From Cycas panzhihuaensis (lineage: Eukaryota > Cycadophyta), in assembly GCA_023213395.1 (NCBI GenBank), contig CM041465.1, positions 107,515,741 to 107,579,740 on the forward strand: DNA of 64,000 nt, given 5' to 3'. Position numbers and translations under genes: made by a program. A model generated the notes under the pieces. It did no database searches and had not been told where the DNA came from. It saw only the letters and a list, made by a program, of their open reading frames with translations. Positions 1-11,951 of the stretch are shown piece after piece. Numbering within the stretch: the first letter of the stretch is position 1; every line of letters begins with the position of its first letter.

Positions 1-848
1 AAGTAGGTAGAAGATGCAAAAGGGAGACTAACCCCAAACAATATCAAAACCAAGAAATAGATTCTTGATTCTAAGTTCAAAGACAAGTAAGAAAATAAAA
101 TAGAAGTAAGCTTCAAACAACTATAAATGAAAGAGCTATAATGAGCAGGCAAAACCTTAAAGAACTATAAGCTAATAAGTAAGCAAGTTGATATTCAAAT
201 ATGCATGAAAATTAGAAGGTGAAATACTCAAGCTACAACTACCAAATTGAGTGGCAAAAGTATAACAACATGGAATGCAAATGTAAAAATTTAATTACTA
301 GAGAACCAAGATTGTAAGGTTAGTAAGAAAGCTATGATTCACTAGAAAAGGAGTGAAATCAATGAAAATTAAAACCAACCACAAAATATTGAAGAAAGAA
401 ATAGCAAAACAATAAGAATGAATATGACCTAATGAAATCAAAGAGAAAACCTCAATACAAGCTGCAACAAGTAATGGAAAATACTTATGTATGATAGAAG
501 TGCGAGATCTATGCAAGGGAACATTGAAATTATCCATGAAAATAAGGGATACAAGCACGTCAATAAAAGATTTAGTAGTGAGATCAAAGTAAAGAGCAAA
601 TTGATCATAAAAGCTAGAAGAAAGGATAAGGATTTAGTAATAAAGAAGTCCCATTCAATGTTAGAGAAAAACTAATAGCAAAACCATGGCAAAAATTCCC
701 TTCCATTAGCTAAACTTTTAATAAAATCTCATCCAAAGCATTAAAGATGAATGAAGAATCCCTAAAAGCATGTGATCTCCCACACAACTAGCTTGAGAGA
801 GTAGTAAATACCATCTAAAAGTAGTAAATAACCTTTATAGAAAAGGAC
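1..848. other. AT-rich DNA without a recognised gene
   Basis: A/T-dominated sequence. The short open frames here (longest 86 codons) match no family I recognise and have no supporting context. Nothing else is visible. Confidence 0.6.
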
Positions 849-1950
849 AAATGTAGAAAAAAGAAGAGCTCCTCCAAAGCAAAAAGTGACTAAAGATCCA
901 AGCCCAATGAGCATTTGGAATTAAATAGCCCACCTTAGATCATGGTTTTTTATGAGAAACCATTATTTTATAAGCCATAGTATTCTTGGCCATATTAGTT
1001 TTAGGAAAAAGCCAAATAAAAAATAAAAAAACTAGGAAAAAATTTGGTGTTTTCTTAATCAAGAAATGCAATATATAATATTGTAAAAATTGTATTTATA
1101 CTACAAAATTTGTATTAATACCACAAAATTTGTAATGATACTATAAAATTTGTTTTGTAGTGCAAAAAAACAAATGGCTCAGTGTTATAATTTTTGCAAT
1201 ATCAGTAGAAATTTTACAATACAATACCATAAAACTCTTAAAAAAGAAGAAGAAGAAGTTTCAGTGCTAAAACGATAGTCTAACAAACAATCATAGATAA
1301 ATAGTTACTCAAAGTGAAGGGGGTAAGAGAGAGCTAGTATCACAAGTGAGAAAAATACCTTTAGTCCCTAAATGGTACTATTTGTATTTGCAATCATAGG
1401 TACCCTAAAATTAACAGTTCAAAGCATAAGTTGACATCATACCAAAGGAATCACATCTCACAAAATGGATAAAAATAAAGAATAGTACCTTACTACTAAG
1501 GAAGTTAAAAATATAGAAATCATTATCTAAAATATCAAACCCTTACATCAATTCTCCTCCACCTTGAACAATTGAATGCTCAAAGTTATATCAACTAATT
1601 CTTAATTAATATAAAGATCCTTATTAGTCCTTCTTCTTCTAAACTACCTTTCTTTATTAGCAATTCTTTTTCCCATAAGGATTTCTCTCCTAAATCTTAA
1701 TGTCAATGATTGTAAAGTTTTTTAATTCCATGTAACATGGGATATCAACATGAATAATAAAAGTACCAAGGGAAATGGATAAATATAAAATAAGATTCAA
1801 ACTCACAGTCATTACTTGATTAGAGTTAATGTGTTGCTACAACTTGCTTTAATGTTAATTATACTTTGTTTGGTTCTAGCATCTCAATGAATTCCTCTTT
1901 TAATTTCTTGCAAATGAGCTCTTTAGTTTTAATATCTTGCTTTTGTGTGG
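849..1950. repeat. 1.1-kb tandem duplication, copy 1
   Basis: This stretch recurs immediately downstream with an offset of about 1,104 bp. It starts at AAATGTAGAAAAA and ends at TTTTGTGTGG. By eye the two copies are about 95% identical, with scattered substitutions and small indels. Copy 1 contains three tandem 20-bp units (1,098-1,157, core AAAATTTGT) and a longer GAA run near 1,245-1,259 than copy 2. No coding frame is conserved between the copies, so this is a segmental duplication of noncoding DNA. Confidence 0.9.
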
Positions 1951-1952
1951 AT

Positions 1953-3050
1953 AAATGTAGAAAAAGGAAGAGCTCCTCTAAAGCAAAAAGTGACTAAAGA
2001 TCCAAGCCCAATGAGCATTTAGAATTAAATAGCCCACCTTAGACCATGGTTTTTTAAGAGAAACCATTATTTTCTAGGCCATAGTATTCTTGGCCATATT
2101 AGTTTTAGGAAAAAGCCAAAATAAAAATAAAAAAAGCTAGGAAAAAATTTGGTGTTTTCTTAATCAAGAAATGCAATATATAATATTGAAAAAATTGTAT
2201 TTATACTACAAAATTTGTATTAATACCACAAAATTTATAATGATACTATAAAATTTGTTTTGTAGTGCTAAAAAACAAATGGCTCAATATTATAATTTTT
2301 GTAATATCAGTAGAAATTTTACAATACAATACCACAAAACTCTTAAAAAAGAAGAAGTTTCAGTGCTAAAAATATAGACTAACAAGCAAGCATAAATAAA
2401 TAGTTACTCAAAGTGAAGGGGATAAGAGAGAGCTATTATCACAAGTGAGAAAAATGCCTTTAGTCCCTACATGGTACTATTTTTATTTGCAAACATAGGT
2501 ACCCTAAAATTAACAGTTCAAAGCATAAGTTGACATCATACCAAAGGAATCACATCTTACAAAATAGATAAAAGTAAAGAATAGTACCTTAATACTAAGG
2601 AAGTTAAAAATATAGAAATCATAATCTAAAATATCAAACCCTTACATCAATTCTCCTCCACCCTGAACAATTGAATGCTCAAAGTTATATCAACTAATTC
2701 TTAATTAATATAAAGATCCTTATTAGTCCTTCTTCTTTTGAACTACCTTTCTTTATTAGCAATTATTTTGCCCATAAGGATTTCTCTTCTAAATCTTAAC
2801 GTCAATGATTGTAAGGTCTTTTAATTCCATGTAACATGGGATATCAACATGAATAATAAAAGTACCAAAGGAAATGGATAAATACAAAATAAGATTCAAA
2901 CTCACATTCATTACTTTATTAGAGTCAATGTGTTGCTACAACTTGATTTAATGCCAATTATACTTTGTTTGGTTCTAGCATCTCAATGAATTCCTCTTTT
3001 GATATCTTGCAAATGAGCTCTTTAGTTTTAATATCTTGCTTTTGTGTGGG
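1953..3050. repeat. 1.1-kb tandem duplication, copy 2
   Basis: Second copy of the unit at 849-1,950, directly adjacent and in the same orientation. The 20-bp triple motif recurs near 2,203-2,262. The GAA run is shorter here, as expected for microsatellite slippage after the duplication. Homology stops after TTTTGTGTGG, where unrelated sequence (GATGCACG...) begins. Confidence 0.9.
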
Positions 3051-4639
3051 ATGCACGTTTTTCTTACTATTAAGATTTTTATTTCCTTTACTTATAATTA
3101 ACTCCTTTAACATTAAGAGTATAGGGTTAGTTGTATATAATAAATCAACTAAGTAGCTAATTGGTTTATTCTAGTATATATTTTATTTTGTTTATAATCA
3201 ACTAGAGAAACATCATGCTTGCATTTACAAATAAAAGAAAATATTTATTCATATACAATCATCTAAGCACTTTCTACAAAATGATTATTAGTATTTAGTG
3301 CAGTAAGAAAATGCCTCCACATAATTTTGATTTTCACAAAACATTTAAAGTTAGGTATAATATAATTCCATGATAACTTAGCAAATTCATAGCACTAAAA
3401 AATGTTGTAAATAGGTTTTTTGATGCCACATAAATCATAGTCATCTATATTTATTTTTAATGTCTTTAACCTTTCTTTAGTAGAAATCTTATTAATATAA
3501 GTTTATTAAGAGAAGATTTTCTTTTGAGGCATTACTTTCAAACTCTAGATTTTAATAAAGACTTTAATTGACCTATCTATGGATCATATTAAATGCCACA
3601 CTTTTTTTGATGTGCTTTAGAATGGAATGTAAGGAAGAAATTAGCATGTATAAATTTTTCATAAAGATTTTAAATAGTGGTTTCTCATTTTCCTATTGCT
3701 TATCCTTCCATCAATTATCCCTTTTGAAGAATAAAAGACTTTTAGGAAATCTTTTATCTAGAAGTTCAATAATGATATTATACTCTCCTTTTATTATTGA
3801 TAATTAAATGAGCCATTTATAGTAGTTATAATCTCAAAAGTCAAGTAAAGCATAAATATGTTTCTTTGACTATTTCAAGTGTAGTAGCTACTTAATGTAT
3901 GTTAAAAAAAAAGATTAGATAGGCATTTTATATGCAACCACCATAATGGACTAAACCTATTAAACCCCCCCAACCTCTAATTATTCTTCCTTAAATAAAG
4001 AAGACTCTTAGATAGTGCACAAGTTTTCCATATAACTTGAAATACTAGTGATTCTTTTACTTTCACTTGAGAGAGGTAAAAGAAAATTAGGTTTCTCCAT
4101 GCTTTATGTCCTTTCAAGTACTTATAAAAGATATTTCCATGAATAAAAAGTTTCTATGTCTCCTCTCCCTATATGATTTCAAGATCCATCTTGATGTAAA
4201 AGTTTACCCACAAATCCATAGATTTCTTAGGCCCAATCCTCCTCACTCTTTATTATCATAGTATAATTTATACCTATATAGTGCAATCTTTCATCCATTT
4301 TACCAATGATCAAAGAAAAACTCTTAATATCTTTTATAACTATTTAAAGTAAGAAATCACTAAAAACCAACAAGATGAGTAATAAATATAAAAAGCTAAG
4401 AGTTCCTTTAAGTAGACCCAATTCTTTTCCATAATACATAATTACATATTTATTTATTTTAATAATTTAAGTGTGATCTTAATAACCACCTACTCTCGCA
4501 ATTGATTCAACAATACATCTTTATTAAATGAAATTCTCAAAGTCCATGTAATATGCCTATGATAGATCCATTTCCATCCCATATCTAATAACCACTAATG
4601 TGGCCCTTTTAAGAAATTAATTATAACCTTAAACTTATT
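3051..4639. other. AT-rich DNA, possibly decayed LINE 3' part
   Basis: No gene can be supported. The stretch lies downstream, on the minus strand, of a LINE reverse transcriptase, so it may include that element's C-terminal and 3' untranslated region. The translations are too degraded to align by eye. A 79-codon plus-strand frame at 3,568-3,807 has no recognisable motif. Confidence 0.4.
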
Positions 4640-6886
4640 AATGTTTAATTTAACATCATGTGTAATAAAAACTTATCAAATTCTTAAGAGCGCTTCTTTA
4701 ACATTATGTTCCTTAACCTATAGATATAGAGTTATGTTCTTAATAGAGTGTGAGTCGATAATATTCTCGTTTAAATTTGGTAGTATAAATTGTTATCATT
4801 AATCTTAGTAGTGAACAAATATTGAATTGCTTCAAGTCACTAGAAAAAGAGGGGAAAAAAAAATGAGGGTTAAGAGATAATCTTATTTAATTGATATATG
4901 GAACCAATTTTTTTGGGATGGCAAACCATTAATTATAACTAAAACATTATTATTATAAAATAAGGTTGGAACCATCCTCCCAAACCTCTCTCTGAATTTA
5001 AGTAATTTAAGAGAAAGGTCAATAAATGAACACTAAACTTTATCATATTCCTTTCAAAGTCCAACATTATTATAGAAGTCTTTTAGTTACTTTTGCTAGC
5101 CTAGTCTAAGCATTCCCAAGTTATCAATAAATTCTCTAAATCATATCTTCCATTAACAAAACTTATTTTCTGACAAGATAAAATTTTAAGAAGGATTTTA
5201 ATTAATCTCCTTAGAATTTTGGCCAAAATTTTATAAGACACATATAAAAGGGTACGAGGCCTTCAAATCTCGATCTATCTCTTATATCAGAGATTAATTT
5301 AGTGATATCTCTATTTATAAATTCACTCAAATATTGAGAGGAAATCACTTCTTGAAGCATATGAAGTAATTCTTCCTTAATCAGGTCTCTATTTTCTTTA
5401 TAAAATTCTAATAACACACCATTTGGGTATGGCAAGTTAGTATTTTTTATTACTTTAACAACTTCTTTAAGCTTATAAATTGTAATTTCTCTACTTGTTA
5501 TTTTAGCCATTTCTATGCTAACCTTCTTAAGAATGTTTCTTTCATAAAGTTTAATTATGTGGGCTCTTCTCTTTAAACTACCATATGTTTTAAATATAAA
5601 ATAATAAAAGAATTTAAATTATGAAAGAATAGTCTATTTGTAATCAACTATAACATTAATCTTTTTTATAACTATGATATTCTAACTTGCATGCTCTTTT
5701 CTTAAAAGAATAAAAGAAAAAAAATTATATCACTATCTCTCTTTAACCCAATGGAGTCTGAACCTTACTTTGGCCCTATTGAATGCATACATTTCTTAAG
5801 ACATAATAATATCTTTAAGTCTCATTTCATACTCTTATAAATCATAGCCAAATGGTTTATCTTCTGACTTCCTCTTAAGAAATTTTAAGTTGACATTGGC
5901 CTCTTAGTTCCTTATATTTCTAGTTTTAGTAATTTGGACTTTAAACTCTCTTAAGAAGACTAGCATCATTTTAACTATCCTCTCCTAATAAGTGATTTAG
6001 ACATCATTAACCTTAGGTATTGGGATTAAATCCTACACAATTTTAATTTCTAAGCTGCATCTTTCAAAGTTTTATAAGGAAACATTGAGTTTAAAACATG
6101 ATAGGTTAGGCAAGAGAGGGGGGGATGAGGGGAAGACTTAAACTACTCTTAGTGGGATTAGAAAGTCTAAAGAGATTATAAAATGATCTATAACTATGGA
6201 AGACTACACCTTAATTGATTACTTATTATCTTTGATAATTTTCTAGTTATCATTTATAAGAACTAATATATTACATAATCTATAGAAAATTTGATACTTA
6301 ACTTTCCTATGGATGTACCAAGGGTACTAGAAGTCCTTATAATAGGTTTCTCTCTTCAGCATAGGATATTTTACTACTAATATCATTTACACAAAGACCT
6401 ATTCCTCTTCATTTGAACCCTTATAATATAATGAGAGAGCTTCCTTTCTATCTTATAGTCTTTCCACCATATTGGATTCAATAGTAGTAAATCATAGAAC
6501 AACCACCAAATTTTTAGCCATCCATTTCTATATGGTAGCTCTCTCCTTATTATCATTAATTGTGTATATGGATATTACTCCAAAAATTATGCTACCCATT
6601 TATAATGTTAATTATACAAGTTTATTGCAAGGGTTACAACCTAGCTTTAATATATAATTTCTAAAGTTAAGATTAATTAATAGAGCTACAATGCCTTTAC
6701 CAATCTTATGGTCTAAAAAGAATCTTCTCTATATAAACTTTAATGTCCTCTAAAAATAACCCTTAACTAATTTAATTTCTTAGAGACATAAGAAATTCAC
6801 CTTAGCATTTCTAACTAATTAGGATTTAACTTCCATCTCTTTATCATGTAATCAATACATATAATGTTACATGAGGCTATCCTCAT
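4640..6886 (-). pseudogene. LINE (non-LTR retrotransposon) ORF2 remnant
   Basis: Decayed endonuclease plus reverse transcriptase of a plant L1-type LINE, read on the minus strand. From 6,886 the translation begins MRIASCN, matching the family's M-K-I-x-S-W-N endonuclease start with Trp changed to Cys. It continues EVKS, a stop, LVRNAKVNFLCL, a stop, E (near 6,770-6,850), the expected REVKS...NFLCLQE block with CAA/CAG positions now stops. A 99-codon open stretch at 5,211-5,510 reads as the RT N-terminus, with PNGVLLEFYK near the usual P-D-G-x-x-x-x-F-Y-K block. Below it come FVNGRY, LDFER and a G-x-x-x-W block of RT motifs. Many stops and frameshifts are present. The 5' ORF1 and 3' end were not found. 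Confidence 0.75.
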
Positions 6887-9197
6887 TTGATTATAATAAG
6901 GATTGGGAACTCTAAGTCTCTTTAAAACTAGTTGTTATACTACTAGAAGGGAACTAATCATACCTTAAATGCTCAATAATGTTAAAGGGAGAATTTGATA
7001 GGAATGGTTGAACCACCCTATCTAGATTTCATAAATCTTTGTCAACCTCTCTAATAATATTATGCATGGGCTTTTAAATCCATATAAACTCCATGGCTTT
7101 AAAAAATGATCTAATTAGGGTAATAACCCTTTTCTCTATTTTTGGGAAACTTATGCTTGTATTTACCTTATCTTTTATATGTGATCATTTCTCAGTTACA
7201 TGAACCCATTCAAAGTATTCTAAAGGATATTTACTTTTTGGAATTGTAATTTGGTCTACTATTTTCTTCTAAGAGAGGATGATCTGTAATAAAGTGGCAT
7301 GTTTACTTACATCTAAACTAAGCATTGTAAAGCTTATAATAAATCCCTTTGGATTTATTAATCTTCTCACAAATTTTGATAGCTATATCTTTAATTAGGT
7401 TTTTACTAGTTAATCCTCATGCAATTTTAAAGATGTTCTTAGGTTCTACAATAATAAATTATCCTATTATTATTTCCATTTGAGGTGGAAATTTCCATAA
7501 GCTAGCATATGAACTTCTAATTAAATCTAAATTGGGCATCTATAAATTTTAAATCTCTATACTTCAAACTAGGGTTCCATTATTATATGATGAATAAATT
7601 TCTCTTACAATACAAGAGGCTATAGCTCAGAACCTTTTTTGTATTAGTTTCATCTATAGAAGAGAATAGAAAATCACCATATGATAAGTATTTAGTCTTA
7701 CCAAATTTTATTTTTTTAACTTTTTAAATATTACCTGCCCATATTATTTAAGCTATAATGAAAAATTATTTATGAGTTCCAATTTGTGAATACTAAATTC
7801 TATAGTTTCTTTACCTTTCCTATCTATTTTCATCATCTTAGAGAGGGATTCATCTTTTTGAAAATGGTATTCAAATATATATAAACTCAATTGTTTTAAA
7901 TAATTGAGCTGTGATAACTCAAAGGATGGTTACTATTACACTCCTAAGTTAAAAAGTAATATAGTAAAAGACAGTAAAAATCAAGTGTAATGAAAGTAAT
8001 AAAATAATATAATAGATAATAATAAATATAGTAGAAAAAGCTTGGAATAGTAAAGTAATAATAAATAGTAGTAGAGAGAGTAAAATTTGTCAAAGTTCCT
8101 AGTAAAATATACATCAAAGTGCTACACTAAGGCATCCAAATGGAATTAACCCATTGTTAAAGAAAGATTTAATATATATATCTATCATAAGGTTGTACTT
8201 GATTTATATATTCCATTATTATTGGAGTTTATATAAATAAATTAATAAAATATTAGCAACTAGTCTTGAATGTATCCCTTACTATTTGGTTTGTTATAAC
8301 TGTCTCCCTCAAAGCGCTTTTTTATTCATGTTGATGATGATGGTAGTGCTTTGTCATACTAACTAGTTTTCTGAAGGAATCTTTAGAGCTATTTATTTTT
8401 CTTTACATCCATAACATTCATCCCCTTCATGAAATGTTTTGGACATAAAGCATAAGAAAGGCAAGATACTTCTTAAATCCATTACTTAGCCAAAATATCA
8501 AAGGAGCTTAAGCCTCTATTACACCATCTTCTAAAAGTAACACATTGATCTTATGGCTTGTAGGATAGGGTTTTCTTATACACGATATCCTGTATCATAT
8601 TTTAATATTGCAACTATAAGAATTTGGCCTTAGGAAAGGGAGATTACTTAGAAATATAGAGATGAGGTTGTTATGAATGGGGATCAAGGAATAGAAAGGA
8701 TGATTGAGATTTCATAAGAGATAGTGGTTTATAGGGAGACATATGGAAAGGGAAAGTGAAAGATGGGAATTAGATTATTAGTATAGTGGGAAATTTATAT
8801 TGATAAGAAGTTTATAGGGGTATATAAGTGAAGGGTATGTTAAAGGTAGAGATTGAGAATATAGGCCTGAAGAGGGATGACAGGATGATAACATATGATG
8901 TAGCTTAGGAGAACAATTTGGAGGTAAGAAATAAGGGGTTTTGGGAGAAAGTAAAGAAGAAGAGGAGCAAATAACATTAGTAATAGAACATGGAGGAGCA
9001 ACTAACTTAACCCCACCTTATATAAAAACTTTTACACCCAATAATAGTAGTCCAAGGAGATTAGAAATGTAGCTTATCCATAAGACTTTGGTATGCCCCA
9101 AGTATGCCTTTTCTTTAATAATATAAAATCTGAGGTACATCTTTAACAAACTTCCCTTTTCAGATTTGGTAGAATAACCAACTTAACACCATATATA
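6887..9197. other. AT-rich intergenic DNA
   Basis: No gene recognised. It could include the LINE's ORF1 and 5' end, but no zinc knuckle or other ORF1 block is visible. Positions 7,960-8,095 are low-complexity A/T sequence built from AATAGTAA-like words. Confidence 0.45.
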
Positions 9198-9381
9198 TGA
9201 AGAGTTCAAGGAGAGTAATTAACTAAAAATCCCTACTCAAATATTCACTACCTTTATTTAAAGAGCTTAGGGAGAGTAACCCACTTAAAATACCTACTAA
9301 AATGCTCTCTTCTATTCCTTAAAGAGCTCTAGAATAATAACCACCTCAATATTCCTACTAAAAATGTTCTTTATTATTCCT
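9198..9381. repeat. Three degenerate ~60-bp tandem units
   Basis: Units at about 9,198-9,256, 9,257-9,317 and 9,318-9,381 each begin with AAGAG(C/T)T and carry GGAGAGTAA-like, then CCTACT(A/C)AAA, then CTATTCC-like words. They are clearly related but diverged. No coding role is seen. Confidence 0.6.
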
Positions 9382-11139
9382 CTATTTTTCCTTTCCTGTA
9401 ACACTTCCTTTGCATGCTTAATAATTTTCTCTTATGTCTCTACATACCTATGTTGTGTTCTCCCCTTCTTCTCCTTTCTTTTCTTATTTTTTATTCCTTA
9501 CCCTTAACTATCTATAATACTATGTAAAAGTCATAGGACTTAATGGTTAGAATAATACATATAATGGTGGCTAAGATTATCTTATAATAATTATTATTTT
9601 TAATAATTACTGACTACCCACTAGTCTCACTTTTAAACATATCTCCTCATAGAAAATTTTTTGGTGGTTCCCACCTATCGAAGTGTATATATGATATTAA
9701 TATAATTTTGATGGGGCTAATTTAGCAAAATTTTATCAACTAATGATAAAGTTATGAATAGAAATGTAAAACTCTATCAATTACTATGTATATCATCATA
9801 CCATTTTCTTTAAATTTTAGGAAAATAGGGATAATTTCAAAGTATTTTTAATTATATTAATTTATATGGAGATGAACTTCTTTGAAATAAGATTCTAATG
9901 CATCTAGAATCATTAAATTCTGACTTCAAATGAGTGAGATATCACCAAAATAGTGAAAGGTTGTCCTAAAGTAGTTTTTATTTATTTTTATAAGTTTAAT
10001 TACCAAATCTAAAAATATTGCCTTAAATAATTTTTAGGCATAAAATATATTTGAATAATGGATAGCCCCTTTAGGAAGCTTTACATCAATATGTTGATCA
10101 TGAAAAATAACTAAATATTGAGAGAGTTATAGCCATTTTACTAAAGTACAGATTTTGATGGTTTTGTCTTTTACTTTCTTGTGAGCCCTTTTCCTACATT
10201 GTTTCTTCTCATTAATTCTTCTCTCATATGTGTTCTTCCTCCATAAATTTTCTATACAAGAATCCTTCATGTAAGACTCACTCATGCGATACCTTTCTTT
10301 CTTCAACCTTTTCCACTTTTATGACAAAACTACAATATTTTCATAAAAATTTGATTTTGAAAACCACTTCAAATGACTATATCTTTTGTGTTTGAGGTAT
10401 GATTTGAAAGTTTCACCATTTATTAGAAAGATCTTAATATTCTCTTTATCATATAATAGTTATATACGACTAAAAGATAACTTTTGGTAAATTTTAATTT
10501 CTTCAAACTTACCAACTTAGTGAGTTGTTTCATTTCTACAAGTGGTGAAGTTTAAACTCTCTAATTTTGAACTACCATAACCTTTTTATATAAATTCTCT
10601 TTTAGGACTTCTATCACTCTTTAGAAAGTTTTTGATACCATATTTGATATGAAGTAAGATTTAAAAATTATTTTTAAAGCATACAATAGATAATTATTGT
10701 AGAACAAAGTATTCAAGTTTAATTTTACCCTTTAATGATTTGCCTGTCCATTATTCCAACAACTTCAAATTTGTATATTTTTTCCTTTCAATGTTTGTTT
10801 CTAGAAATCTATGAGTTGATGGAAAACTCAAACTCTAATAACTTACTTGGTGGTATTTTCTCTTATAAATCATGCCTTTGAACTTAATCTATAATCACTT
10901 GAAAACACTTTTTTATAGATTTCATAATCATACCTATTGCCACCTAAACAAGACCTACCCCTATATTCTTACTTCATTCATATCATATTCTCCTCTTATC
11001 TTTGAAAGTAATTTGGTTTTCTTCTATATTAATATAATGCATAATAAAATAAATATTACATCATGTGAAGTGTTAGTGTAAAAATCTAACACCTTTCTAT
11101 TAAATCACAAAATAAACAAACTACCTATTCCAAAAATAG
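9382..11139. other. AT-rich DNA without a recognised gene
   Basis: No domain motif is visible in any frame. Between 10,360 and 10,860 there are repeated phrases such as ACTATATC and ACCATAAC, of the sort found in old LTR or leader sequence, but no boundary can be drawn. Confidence 0.4.
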
Positions 11140-11282
11140 AAAATGGTGTATCTTGTCATATAGTGGAGTATAAAATAAACTTATGCTTTATAAGGATGAA
11201 TAAATAAATAAAAGTGGTATATCCTCATACTTAGTAGAATATAAAATAACTTCCACCTTGTAGAGAGTAAAATAATAAACAA
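11140..11282. repeat. Two degenerate ~70-bp tandem units
   Basis: The units share GGT(G/A)TATC, a TCATA, then TAGTGGAGTATAAAATAA or TAGTAGAATATAAAATAA. Unit 1 is about 11,140-11,208 and unit 2 about 11,209-11,282. A/T-rich and noncoding. Confidence 0.55.
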
Positions 11283-11946
11283 AATAAAATAAATTACATT
11301 AATATAAACTATAAAGAAAAGTGAAGAAGATAAAGAAGATAGAAAAAAGATGAAGAAGAATATTAATAATCTACCATGAGAAAGTAGAAGTATGTAACCT
11401 AATGATGATCACCTCAAGGTTGGTTCTTTACATCCCTCTCCCATTAGAGAAAGTATTATCTCGATATTATTCATCCTAATATAAATAGTTTTAGGTATTG
11501 TTACATCATGTTACATAACTTCCTACTAACCGTAGAGAATGACTACTAGCATATATGACCAAGCAACTTGATGGTTAGTATTGGATATTAACTTTTATAT
11601 GTGGGCCATTTAGCTTGCCAATAGGATTACATGTCATTTCTTCCTTTAATAAGATTCTATGACAAGAGACCATTATTGCCTATTTAAGGTCCAAGAAACA
11701 TACATGGTTTATTATGTTAAAATAATATCAAAATATCTTACTATTATATATTTTGATACCTATTTAATGTTCAAGCTTGTGTTTATTTCTACATTCTACT
11801 TACTCTTTATACTAAAATTGGATGATCTCAATTATTATAATATGCTCTTTGAGTTACTAAATTATTGTTGTGTAAGGAATACTTAAGGAAGTTAGATTAT
11901 CAGTCATATTAGAGCTAAGTTACAGATTAACTATGGAAGTAAATTA
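11283..11946. other. AT-rich flank of the retrotransposon nest
   Basis: No gene recognised. A TGTTACATAACTT phrase at about 11,511 resembles the start of element B's LTR, but homology does not continue, so it is not called as an LTR. Confidence 0.4.
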
Positions 11947-11951
11947 AGTTT
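11947..11951. other. Target-site duplication of element A, left (AGTTT)
   Basis: These five bases directly precede the left LTR (TGGAATC...). The bases after the right LTR (52,324-52,328) are AGTTC. The single difference is a C/T transition, so this is a good 5-bp target-site duplication and fixes both outer ends. Confidence 0.8.

Noticed and set aside
3568-3807. 79-codon plus-strand frame as a small gene
   Set aside because: No motif, no context and AT-rich sequence in which such frames arise by chance.
6472-6657. Plus-strand frame of 61 codons
   Set aside because: It is antisense to the endonuclease part of the LINE.
11503-11540. Solo LTR of a B-like element (TGTTACATAACTT)
   Set aside because: The similarity ends after about 13 bases.
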